A DNA stretch of 5,832 bases from an uncultured Oscillospiraceae bacterium (lineage in GTDB: Bacteria > Bacillota > Clostridia > Oscillospirales > Acutalibacteraceae): assembly GCA_905200265.1 (NCBI GenBank), contig CAJKJS010000103.1:1-5832 (forward strand), read 5' to 3'. Position 1 is the first letter of the stretch; each line of letters begins with the position of its first letter. The notes beneath the pieces are model-generated. The model did not search any database and was not told the DNA's origin. It saw only the letters and a list, made by a program, of their open reading frames with translations. Positions 1 to 5,832 of this stretch are shown piece by piece. The translations under genes were made by a program, and so were the position numbers.

Positions 1-1519
1 TAACGCCTTCCTGCATCACCGTTACCACATACCGCGGTGATTGAGCCGGAAAAAAGCCGGTATACCAGCAAATGACTTCTTCTTCGCCGTCTTCCATAAC
101 ACCGGTTTGCGCTGTACCGGTTTTGGCCGCCGCCGTAACACTTTCCGGTGCCCCACTTTGGGCCGTACCGCTTTGTACAGCGGTTTCCATCATAGACGCA
201 AGAAAGGAAGCGGTTTCTTTTTTCATCACATTCTGGGGCGACGATAGACTTTGCCGCTGGTACACATCTCCGTTTTCATCACACAGTCCATAAAGCAGCA
301 CCGGCGTTCGATACTGTCCACCGCTGGCCACCGCTGCTGTCATGGCGGCTACTTGCAGTGGGGTGGCTGTAAGAGTCCCCTGCCCAAAGGAAAAATTGGC
401 CAAGGCTGCCGGATTTTCCAGTTCCTGCTCCTGCGGAAGAGAACCAGAAGCGGAAGAAAAGCCCTCGGCTAGTTCAATGGCCTGGCCAAAGCCGAGAATT
501 TCCGCCATCATCATAAAATGTCGGGCCGAAACCGAGGACATCGCCTGCACAAAATACCCGTTACAGGAAACGGCAAAAGCCCCCTCCATATCCACCTGAC
601 CGTGGGCAATTCCGTTAAAGCAATGAAACGAAATCCCTTCCACTTCCACGGCCCCTTCACAATCATACACCGTGTCGGGATCAAATCCCTGTTCCAGGGC
701 AGAAGCAGCCGATACAATTTTGAAAACAGACCCCACACTGTACGCGGCAATGGTTTTATTCAGGTAGGGCGACTGCGCTGTTTGGGAACTGGAAAGCGAC
801 GGGCAGCTGCTCATTGCCAAAATTTCGCCGGTTTGTACATCCAGCATCACGACAGCCCCGCTACCCAGTGAAGCCCCGGCCGTTTCACAAATACGCTGCA
901 AGTCCTGATCCAGTGTTAGCCGGACACCCGCTTGCGCCTTTTGGCGGGTATCGGTCACCACTGGTTCCACCCCTTGCAGCACAGTGCCCGACGCCCCCAC
1001 CGTATAGGCAATGCTCAGTTCTCCGGTTTGCTCTGTTAAAAAATCATCATACGCTTTTTCAATACCTGACACCCCGTGACCGCTTCCATCCAACGTACCG
1101 ATCGTATGAGAGGCCAAGCGATCCTCTCCATAACGGCGCTGTACCGTAAAATGCTGGATGCCCTCGGTTTCCTCCGGGCGGGCTCCCTCATCAAACACAA
1201 ATAAAAAAGGGGTCCCTTTCGCATACAGTTCCATCGCGGCCTGCTTTTTCTCTCCATCAGGCAAAGCAGCTAGGGCTTTGCCCGATTCAATCCCCGGCGC
1301 TACGGCTGTTACCACCGTTTCTTCCTGTCCGGTAAACGGCCGGCCCTGCCGGTCGTAAATCGCACCTCGCTGCTCATCGATTTGCAAGGTCCAGGTGCTC
1401 TGGGCCTGTACCGCCTGCCGGGCTCCCGCCGATTCCTGCGCGCGGCGCACCCCTAGTGCACACCCGGCAAACCCCAGAATCATCACCGCGAAAAAGACCG
1501 CCATACGCCGTGTTTTCAT
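1..1519 (-). CDS. Class B penicillin-binding protein (peptidoglycan D,D-transpeptidase), C-terminus cut by window edge
   Basis: My translation from the ATG at 1519-1517 runs open for 506 codons to the left edge, so the C-terminus is missing. Residues 1-5 (MKTRR) precede one hydrophobic helix (about 6-24), which predicts a membrane anchor with the rest outside the cell. An N-terminal PBP-dimer-type region carries RGAIYDRQGR (51-60) and GSGHGVSGIEKAYDDFL (145-161). The transpeptidase domain has all three active-site motifs: SVFK (264-267, nucleophile Ser264, general-base Lys267), SCN (318-320) and KTG (466-468). The family cross-links stem peptides of peptidoglycan and is inhibited by beta-lactams. 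The region around Cys300 and Cys319 aligns with SpoVD of Bacillus, but B. subtilis pbpI (PBP4b) is an equally reasonable relative by position. Whether a PASTA domain follows cannot be seen, so I give no symbol. The start is supported by a ribosome binding site 7 bases upstream. Family call very sure; exact subgroup uncertain. Confidence 0.96.
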   Translation of the reverse strand, partial: MKTRRMAVFFAVMILGFAGCALGVRRAQESAGARQAVQAQSTWTLQIDEQRGAIYDRQGRPFTGQEETVVTAVAPGIESGKALAALPDGEKKQAAMELYAKGTPFLFVFDEGARPEETEGIQHFTVQRRYGEDRLASHTIGTLDGSGHGVSGIEKAYDDFLTEQTGELSIAYTVGASGTVLQGVEPVVTDTRQKAQAGVRLTLDQDLQRICETAGASLGSGAVVMLDVQTGEILAMSSCPSLSSSQTAQSPYLNKTIAAYSVGSVFKIVSAASALEQGFDPDTVYDCEGAVEVEGISFHCFNGIAHGQVDMEGAFAVSCNGYFVQAMSSVSARHFMMMAEILGFGQAIELAEGFSSASGSLPQEQELENPAALANFSFGQGTLTATPLQVAAMTAAVASGGQYRTPVLLYGLCDENGDVYQRQSLSSPQNVMKKETASFLASMMETAVQSGTAQSGAPESVTAAAKTGTAQTGVMEDGEEEVICWYTGFFPAQSPRYVVTVMQEGV

Positions 1520-1526
1520 GCACGCG

Positions 1527-1536
1527 TCCCCCTTTT
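1527..1536 (-). promoter_or_regulatory. Ribosome binding site of the PBP gene
   Basis: On the minus strand this reads AAAAGGGGGA and ends 7 bases before the ATG at 1519. It is a good purine-rich Shine-Dalgarno match and selects that ATG over the in-frame Met6 codon at 1504. Confidence 0.75.
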
Positions 1537-1551
1537 CTGCCAATTGGACGC

Positions 1552-1591
1552 AAAAACGCCTGCTGTCAGTTTTCCCGACAGCAGGCGTTTT
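1552..1591 (-). terminator. Rho-independent terminator (or attenuator) after trhP
   Basis: A perfect 15-bp inverted repeat, arms 1553-1567 and 1577-1591, encloses a 9-base loop (1568-1576). Read on the minus strand the arms are AAAACGCCTGCTGTC and GACAGCAGGCGTTTT, and five T residues (1556-1552) close and follow the stem. It begins 12 bases after the trhP stop codon and ends 32 bases before the PBP start. The plus strand also has T residues after the stem, so the structure could work in both directions, but no convergent gene is present. No clear promoter sits between it and the PBP start, so it may act as a partial terminator or leader attenuator. Confidence 0.88.
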
Positions 1592-1603
1592 ATCCTTTTT
1601 TCA

Positions 1604-2827
1604 TCAGGTACGAATCCGGCGCAGGTAGGCCCCTACCGGCACATCCACATCCGTTTCCATGTACACGGTCATTACCGCATGCGGCGCCGATTCAATCGGT
1701 TCGCCATCGGCATTAAAGAGACGGGTAGGCGTCAGCGGGAATGATTGCTGACCCGGCGCCAGCACATCGAACGTTTCTCCCAGGAAGAAACGATTGCGCT
1801 GAGAAACTTTCAACAGGCCATTTTCTCTTCCCTCACACACCGCGGCCACTTCGTAACCCCGTTCATAGCCGCCTCGGATGGTATCCTGTCCGGGGGCCAC
1901 ACCGTCAAAAAAGCCATGGGTGTAGGGACGGTGGCTCACTTTTTCCGTTTCCTGCAAAATCCAGTCCGGCAAAGGCTCGTGGGGATGCTGCACAGCAAAA
2001 TCCACCGCGTGGCGGTATGCCTGGGTTACGCAGGCCACATAATAGGCCGATTTGGCCCGTCCTTCAATTTTCAGGCTGGTTACCCCTGCATCGATCAGGT
2101 CCGAAATACGGTCGATCATGCGCATATCGCGGGAATTGAGAATATAGGTGCCACGGCCGTCTTCTTCAATGGGGAAATACTGTCCCGGCCGCTTTTCTTC
2201 CACCAAACTGTACTTCCACCGGCAGGGCTGTGCACAGTCGCCGTGGTTGCCATCTCGGCCGGTAAAGTAGTTCGACAGTAGGCACCGCCCCGAAAACGAC
2301 ACGCACATCGAACCATGCACAAAGGTTTCAATTTCCAGGTCCGTCGGGGTGTTAGCACGGATACGGGCTACTTCCTGAAGCGACAACTCCCGGGCCAGTA
2401 CCACGCGGGCCGCCCCCTGTTCATACAAAAAGCGCGCCGTTTCTTCATTCATCACACCGGCCTGGGTGGAGACGTGTACCGACACCTGGGGCGCACAGCG
2501 GTGAGCCAGCGCCATGACACCCAAATCCGAAATGATAAAGGCATCGACGCCAATGTGGCCGCATTCGGTCAAAAATTCAGCAATCGAATCCAGTTCATAC
2601 CCGTGCGGTACCACATTACAGGTCACATGCACAGCTTTTTTCTGGCGGTGGCATAGGTCCACCGCCTGGCGCAGTTCGTCCATGGAGAAATTGGGGCAAC
2701 CGGAACGCATCCCAAATTGCTGTCCCGCCAGGTACACGGCATCGGCGCCGTATAAAAGGGCCGATTGCAGCCGTTCCATATCCCCTGCGGGTGCCAATAC
2801 TTCGGGGCTGATGGGTTTTTCCGTCAT
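1604..2827 (-). CDS. trhP: U32-family (collagenase-like peptidase) protein, probable tRNA uridine-34 hydroxylation enzyme TrhP
   Basis: The 407-residue product opens with EVLAPAGDMERLQSALLYGA (9-28), the usual U32 start. It carries the U32 signature ETFVHGSMCVSFSGRC (167-182) followed by GDCAQPC (196-202). Cys175, Cys182, Cys198 and Cys202 are the four expected iron-sulfur ligands, and LKIEGR (252-257) is also typical. Although named peptidases, members of this subgroup (E. coli YegQ/TrhP, B. subtilis YrrN and YrrO) are known to be needed for prephenate-dependent 5-hydroxyuridine formation at the tRNA wobble position, so a role in tRNA modification in the cytoplasm is more likely than proteolysis. 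The related 23S rRNA enzyme RlhA is an alternative, but the position right after mltG matches the yrrL-yrrO neighbourhood. The ATG overlaps the mltG stop codon by 4 bases, and a modest AGGA (2836-2839) lies 8 bases upstream. The gene ends just before the hairpin at 1552-1591. The length fits a single-domain member without a C-terminal extension. Confidence 0.93.
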   Translation of the reverse strand: MTEKPISPEVLAPAGDMERLQSALLYGADAVYLAGQQFGMRSGCPNFSMDELRQAVDLCHRQKKAVHVTCNVVPHGYELDSIAEFLTECGHIGVDAFIISDLGVMALAHRCAPQVSVHVSTQAGVMNEETARFLYEQGAARVVLARELSLQEVARIRANTPTDLEIETFVHGSMCVSFSGRCLLSNYFTGRDGNHGDCAQPCRWKYSLVEEKRPGQYFPIEEDGRGTYILNSRDMRMIDRISDLIDAGVTSLKIEGRAKSAYYVACVTQAYRHAVDFAVQHPHEPLPDWILQETEKVSHRPYTHGFFDGVAPGQDTIRGGYERGYEVAAVCEGRENGLLKVSQRNRFFLGETFDVLAPGQQSFPLTPTRLFNADGEPIESAPHAVMTVYMETDVDVPVGAYLRRIRT

Positions 2828-4107
2828 TCCAGTAATCCTGCCTCTCTCATGTTTTCCTTGTGTTCCGCCTCGGTACGGGCATAATACGGATTCCCTTCTT
2901 TATCATGGCAGAAATAGTAGTATCCGCTCATTTCCGTCGAGGGTTCCAGCACGGCACGAATAGCATCAATGCCCGGGTTACAAATGGGCCCAGCCGGCAA
3001 TCCCGTAATCGTATACGTGTCGTACCGGCTTACATAGCTGTCCCGTTCTTCTTCAGGCACATCGTCCTTCGTGCGGTACGGATAGAATGTGGTGGAGTCG
3101 CAGTCCAGGTGATAAATACTCACACTGGCCCCGCTTTCCAGCCGGTTTTCCAAAATAGCCGCAATTTTGTACATGTCGGCTTCATCGCTAGCTTCTGCCT
3201 GGATAATCGACGCCAAGGTCAGCACTTCCTGAATGGTCATGCCCTTTTTCTCAATGGCATCACGCAGATCCGACGACAGTTTTTTCGATGTGTTGTACAC
3301 CATTTTGCTCAAAACGGAGTTGACATCTTCCCCCGTGTAGAATTCGTACGTATCGGGGAACAGGTAACCTTCCAGTTTATAATAAAGGTCGTCTTCGTTT
3401 TCGATTTCCGCCACAATGTCGTATTCTTCAAAATCGTCGCTCTGGCAGGCTTTCAGCACATCATCAGCACTGCACACTTTGTTTTCTTCCAGCAACTCGG
3501 CAATCTGCCGCACCGAATACCCTTCGGGGAACGTAATGGTTACGGTTTCCAGGTTTTGCTGGCTTTGCAGCGCGCTGATCAGCCCTTCATAGTCCAGCGA
3601 CCCGTCTATTTCATAGACACCGCCCGAAAAATAATCTTCATTGCTGGTCACTTTGCAGTACAGTTTGAAGAAATCCACATTTTCAATAGCGCCCACATCA
3701 TACAGTGCCTGCGCTACGTCATCCACGGTGGGATCTTCCGGCAGAGGAACCGACACGGTACCCTTGCTGGTACGAGTGGCTCCCAGCAGATCATTCGTGC
3801 CATCTACCAGGTAGAGCCCCATAACCATGCCCAAAAACAGTACCATCACCAGCCACACCAGGCGGAATGTCCAGCGGTTACGTCCGCCTTTAATCCGGTT
3901 GCGGCGGCGGTGCTCCTTTTTGGCTTCCTTCTTTTCCTTTTTCATGGCTTTTTTGTCCGCTTTCGGCTGGCGGGGATGCCCATCACTAAAACTGGAAAGG
4001 CTTTCCTTCTCCCCCGTTTCCGACGGCGTGCCATACTGCATGTCTTCTTCGGGAATATGCAGCACAAAATTTTTGGCACGGTTATTTTCGTTCTGATGAT
4101 CCGTCAT
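2824..4107 (-). CDS. mltG: Endolytic murein transglycosylase MltG (YceG-like)
   Basis: MltG cleaves nascent glycan strands at the outer face of the membrane and is thought to set strand length. I start it at 4107 (427 residues) rather than at the in-frame ATG at 4158, because a strong AGGAGG lies 7 bases before 4107 and this start gives an ATGA overlap with the preceding gene. Residues 1-80 form a hydrophilic cytoplasmic tail, very rich in Lys, Arg and Glu from about 49 to 79. One membrane helix follows (about 82-101), then a LysM-like part (about 118-190) and the catalytic YceG domain. Conserved landmarks are EGYLFPDTYEF (246-256), LASIIQAEA (298-306) with the expected catalytic Glu305, and DTYTITGLPAGPICNPG (363-379). 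The product ends at LLE, overlapping the trhP start. Length, topology and motifs fit a Gram-positive MltG, and nothing is missing. The nearby PBP is a plausible functional partner. Confidence 0.96.
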   Translation of the reverse strand: MTDHQNENNRAKNFVLHIPEEDMQYGTPSETGEKESLSSFSDGHPRQPKADKKAMKKEKKEAKKEHRRRNRIKGGRNRWTFRLVWLVMVLFLGMVMGLYLVDGTNDLLGATRTSKGTVSVPLPEDPTVDDVAQALYDVGAIENVDFFKLYCKVTSNEDYFSGGVYEIDGSLDYEGLISALQSQQNLETVTITFPEGYSVRQIAELLEENKVCSADDVLKACQSDDFEEYDIVAEIENEDDLYYKLEGYLFPDTYEFYTGEDVNSVLSKMVYNTSKKLSSDLRDAIEKKGMTIQEVLTLASIIQAEASDEADMYKIAAILENRLESGASVSIYHLDCDSTTFYPYRTKDDVPEEERDSYVSRYDTYTITGLPAGPICNPGIDAIRAVLEPSTEMSGYYYFCHDKEGNPYYARTEAEHKENMREAGLLE

Positions 4108-4676
4108 ACAGTAACCTCCTGTGTGTCGATGATCAATTGATCCACATGCTGGTCCCATGGCGCACGGGGTACCTGGCTAAGCAGGCATTCTTCATAACAA
4201 AGCCCCACCGTATGGCCCGGAAAAGTGGGCAGAAACCTGTCATAGTATCCTTTTCCAAATCCCAGCCGGTATCCATCCCGGTCAAAAGCCAGCCCCGGCA
4301 CTAAACACAGTGTGGTTTCGTCCGCTGTAGCCAGCACACACCGATTTGGGTCTGGTTCCCACAGGCCAAAGCTGCCCTTTATTAAATCGTCCGGCCCTTT
4401 GAACCAGTAAAATGCCATTTTTCGGGTACCGGGTACACAGTGTGGCGCGGCAACCTGTTTGCCCTCGTCCCAGCAGCGGCGCAAAATAGATGTGGTATCC
4501 ACCTCGGTTTTTTTGCTTAAAAATACGTATATCGACTGGCACTGCTTAAAAACCGGTTGGCAAAATAGCGATTGTGCCAGGATTTCATCTTTTTTCTGCT
4601 TTTCACTCGCCGTCATGCGAAGCCGCTTTGCTAAAACGGCTGCCCGCAGCCGGTCTTTTTCTTCGAGTATCGTCAT
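4104..4676 (-). CDS. fthC: 5-formyltetrahydrofolate cyclo-ligase (5,10-methenyltetrahydrofolate synthetase)
   Basis: This enzyme uses ATP to convert 5-formyltetrahydrofolate to 5,10-methenyltetrahydrofolate, returning a folate storage or side product to the one-carbon pool in the cytoplasm. The 190 residues match the usual family length. Visible family features are an N-terminal basic helix with KDRLR (7-11), FLSKKTEVDT (52-61), MAFYWF (87-92), FGLWEP (103-108), the strongly conserved LVPGLAFD (125-132) with the ATP/substrate loop GYRLGFGKGYYDRFL (135-149), and the C-terminal VDQLIID (178-184). The ATG overlaps the DJ-1 stop codon as ATGA. I see no convincing Shine-Dalgarno sequence in the 20 bases before it, so translation probably depends on ribosomes finishing the DJ-1 gene. 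Other names for the same family are YgfA/Fau in E. coli and YqgN in B. subtilis. Confidence 0.95.
   Translation of the reverse strand: MTILEEKDRLRAAVLAKRLRMTASEKQKKDEILAQSLFCQPVFKQCQSIYVFLSKKTEVDTTSILRRCWDEGKQVAAPHCVPGTRKMAFYWFKGPDDLIKGSFGLWEPDPNRCVLATADETTLCLVPGLAFDRDGYRLGFGKGYYDRFLPTFPGHTVGLCYEECLLSQVPRAPWDQHVDQLIIDTQEVTV
4115..4120 (-). promoter_or_regulatory. Ribosome binding site deciding the mltG start
   Basis: AGGAGG on the minus strand, 7 bases before the ATG at 4107. It lies inside the end of the cyclo-ligase gene and is the strongest Shine-Dalgarno sequence in the window, so mltG can be initiated independently as well as by coupling. It rules against the longer reading frame that begins at 4158. 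Confidence 0.85.
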
Positions 4677-5221
4677 ACCAAATCAGGGCACATCATGCCT
4701 TTTCCCACTTCATCGGCTTTTTCCTGTCCGCACAGGCACGCCACAATGGCCCGGGCAAACAACACCGTAGCCCCAGCCCCGCGGCCTGTAATGATACGGC
4801 CATCCACGACATAAGGGGATTTTTCCACCGTGGCACCCGTCAGTTCCTGTTCAAATCCGGGGTAGCACGTGGCCCGACGGCCCTTTAACAGTCCTAAATG
4901 TCCCAATACCGACGGCGCGGCACAGATAGCGGCCACATAGCCGCCTTTTTGAGCGCAGTCCATCACAGCCGCCCGAACGGTTTCATTCTGATCCAGCCGG
5001 GCTGTGCCGGCTTTGCCGCCGGGGAGCACGACCATATCGGCCTGATCGGGTTTGTATTCATCCAGCGTCATGTCGCAGGTAATGGGCATTTGATGGGAAC
5101 CGGTACAAATCTTCCCCGTTACCCCTACGGTTTTTACACAAAGATCGGCCCGGCGCAGAATATCCACCGTGGCAAGAGCTTCGATTTCTTCAAATCCATC
5201 AGCTAAAAAAACAGCAATCAT
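4673..5221 (-). CDS. DJ-1/PfpI (YajL-like) family protein
   Basis: The product is 182 residues in the class I glutamine-amidotransferase-like fold. It begins MIAVFLADGFEEIEAL (1-16), the typical DJ-1 start, with Glu14 in the position of the conserved acid that tunes the nucleophile. VVLPGG (64-69) and AAICAAPSVLG (97-107) follow, with Cys100 as the expected nucleophilic cysteine. GRGAGATVLFARAIV (146-160) is the conserved C-terminal helix region. Homologues have been assigned glyoxalase III, protein/nucleotide deglycase, chaperone or oxidative-stress roles, and some of these assignments are disputed, so I do not choose one. At the site of human DJ-1 His126 the sequence reads CYP (119-121), close to the CFP of E. 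coli YajL. An in-frame TTG at 5242 would extend the protein by 7 residues, but the AAGGAG at 5232-5237 falls inside that extension and favours the ATG at 5221. The stop codon overlaps the next gene by 4 bases. Confidence 0.93.
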   Translation of the reverse strand: MIAVFLADGFEEIEALATVDILRRADLCVKTVGVTGKICTGSHQMPITCDMTLDEYKPDQADMVVLPGGKAGTARLDQNETVRAAVMDCAQKGGYVAAICAAPSVLGHLGLLKGRRATCYPGFEQELTGATVEKSPYVVDGRIITGRGAGATVLFARAIVACLCGQEKADEVGKGMMCPDLV

Positions 5222-5231
5222 GAGTACGACA

Positions 5232-5237
5232 CTCCTT
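5232..5237 (-). promoter_or_regulatory. Ribosome binding site of the DJ-1 family gene
   Basis: AAGGAG on the minus strand, 10 bases before the ATG at 5221. It is the only notable signal in the 51-base gap after tmk (5222-5272). I found no convincing promoter or terminator in that gap, so cotranscription with tmk is likely. Confidence 0.7.
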
Positions 5238-5272
5238 ATCAAATAGGCACGCTTTTCGTAACGTCCGGCCTT

Positions 5273-5832
5273 TCACGGCCACAATCCATCCTGTTCCATG
5301 GCCTTCCGAACCGCTTTCGCAATGACTTCCCTTGGCAGCGGTGCGCCATCCTTGGCACAAGGGATCACGCGCCACCCAAACCGGGCAGCTGCGTACAGGG
5401 CACTTTCACGGCAATGATGCAAAAAGGCTACATCCGCTTCGTGGATATCTTTTTTCGTTTCGTCCCCTGCATACCGCTGCAACAAAAGATTTTGCGAAAC
5501 CTCCACCGGCATATCCAGGTAATAGACACCGTCCGGTTTTGGCAGCTGCATTTTTTCATATTCTAAATCTGCCAGCCAGGTAAGGAATTCATCCCACTGG
5601 TCCCGGGGCAGTTTTGTCAGTTGATAAATCATATTGGAGGTCGTGTACCGGTCGGCCAAAATCCACTCGCCCGCCTGGTACGCTTTGCCCCATTCCTTTT
5701 TAAAGGAAGCAAACCGGTCCACCGCATAAAAGGTGGAAGCGGCATAGGCGTTCACGCTATCGACCCCCGTACCAAATTCCCCGCTTAGATACATTTTAAC
5801 CGGCGCACAGGCCGGGGACTGATAATCATGAA
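5273..5832 (-). CDS. tmk: Thymidylate kinase (dTMP kinase), N-terminus cut by window edge
   Basis: dTMP kinase phosphorylates dTMP to dTDP with ATP and is essential for dTTP supply. The frame is open to the right edge, giving 185 visible residues. The first ATG in view (5794) is internal: upstream codons read HDYQSPACAPVK in the same frame and fit the family's region after the P-loop. The P-loop itself and roughly the first 40 residues lie outside the window. Visible landmarks, numbered from that internal Met, are the substrate-binding stretch YAASTFYAVDRF (17-28), the DRY motif in ADRYTTSNMIYQ (47-58), PKPDGVYYLDMPVE (85-98) and a lid-like segment around RYAGDETKKDIHEAD (107-121). It has the form common in Clostridia rather than the E. 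coli form. The gene stops with TGA 51 bases before the DJ-1 start. Confidence 0.92.
   Translation of the reverse strand, partial: HDYQSPACAPVKMYLSGEFGTGVDSVNAYAASTFYAVDRFASFKKEWGKAYQAGEWILADRYTTSNMIYQLTKLPRDQWDEFLTWLADLEYEKMQLPKPDGVYYLDMPVEVSQNLLLQRYAGDETKKDIHEADVAFLHHCRESALYAAARFGWRVIPCAKDGAPLPREVIAKAVRKAMEQDGLWP

Noticed and set aside
511..750. 79-residue minus-strand open frame
   Set aside because: It is a frame-shifted shadow of the PBP gene, across the region encoding the SVFK and SCN motifs. The PBP frame is continuous through it, so it is neither a separate gene nor evidence of a frameshift.
1036..1257. 73-residue minus-strand open frame
   Set aside because: Another shadow inside the PBP N-terminal region. 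The real frame here encodes the conserved GSGHGVSGIEKAYDDFL segment.
1460..1519. Possible lipoprotein signal in the PBP (FAGC ending at Cys20)
   Set aside because: The -3 residue is Phe rather than Leu/Val/Ile, and class B PBPs are normally held by an uncleaved N-terminal helix, which fits better. Lipidation cannot be excluded from sequence alone.
1624..1637. Small palindrome GGTAGG-CC-CCTACC near the 3' end of trhP
   Set aside because: It lies in coding sequence, has a loop of only two bases and no T run. The much stronger hairpin at 1552-1591 is the credible terminator.
2860..4140. A 426-codon open frame on the plus strand, opposite mltG
   Set aside because: It is in exact codon register with mltG on the other strand. 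It stays open because mltG almost entirely avoids TTA, CTA and TCA codons, a consequence of GC-leaning codon choice. Its translation shows no recognisable domain, while mltG has clear motifs and a strong ribosome binding site.
4108..4158. Longer MltG beginning at the ATG at 4158
   Set aside because: The 17 extra residues overlap the cyclo-ligase coding region and read like a shadow. The AGGAGG lies inside this extension and points to 4107.
5222..5283. Possible terminator or promoter between tmk and the DJ-1 gene
   Set aside because: Only a 4-bp GGCC repeat and no T run are present, and no -35/-10 pair has acceptable sequence and spacing.

Overview
All genes in this 5.8 kb window lie on the minus strand, so transcription runs from high to low coordinates. 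Six protein-coding genes cover nearly everything. In transcription order they are tmk (start beyond the right edge), a DJ-1/PfpI family gene, 5-formyltetrahydrofolate cyclo-ligase, mltG, a U32-family tRNA hydroxylation gene (trhP), and a class B penicillin-binding protein whose end lies beyond the left edge. I see no plus-strand gene, RNA gene, mobile element, CRISPR array or long repeat. The only non-coding stretches are 51 bases (5222-5272) and 84 bases (1520-1603).

The gene families, the purine-rich Shine-Dalgarno sequences and the combination of mltG with a U32 gene and a class B PBP point to a Gram-positive Firmicute. The style of the thymidylate kinase and the moderately high GC suggest class Clostridia, perhaps a gut Oscillospirales-type anaerobe. 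That placement is inference, because there is no marker gene here.

Layout: tmk ends 51 bases before the DJ-1 gene. From there DJ-1, cyclo-ligase, mltG and trhP are chained by three successive 4-base ATGA overlaps, which strongly suggests one mRNA with coupled translation. A perfect 15-bp stem with a T run follows trhP and fills the gap to the PBP gene. It is either the end of the operon or an attenuator in the PBP leader.

Functionally the cluster mixes nucleotide and folate metabolism (tmk, cyclo-ligase), a stress or deglycase-type protein (DJ-1), cell-wall synthesis (MltG glycan-strand terminator and PBP transpeptidase) and tRNA wobble-uridine hydroxylation (TrhP). The order mltG, trhP, PBP resembles a condensed form of the Bacillus subtilis yrrL-yrrM-yrrN-yrrO-udk-greA-pbpI region (from memory), and tmk near mltG recalls E. 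coli pabC-mltG-tmk-holB. This is largely a housekeeping region. I found no sign of a new defence, mobile or biosynthetic system. The most notable points are a SpoVD-like pair of cysteines around the PBP active site, the overlap chain, and the hairpin that leaves little room for a PBP promoter.
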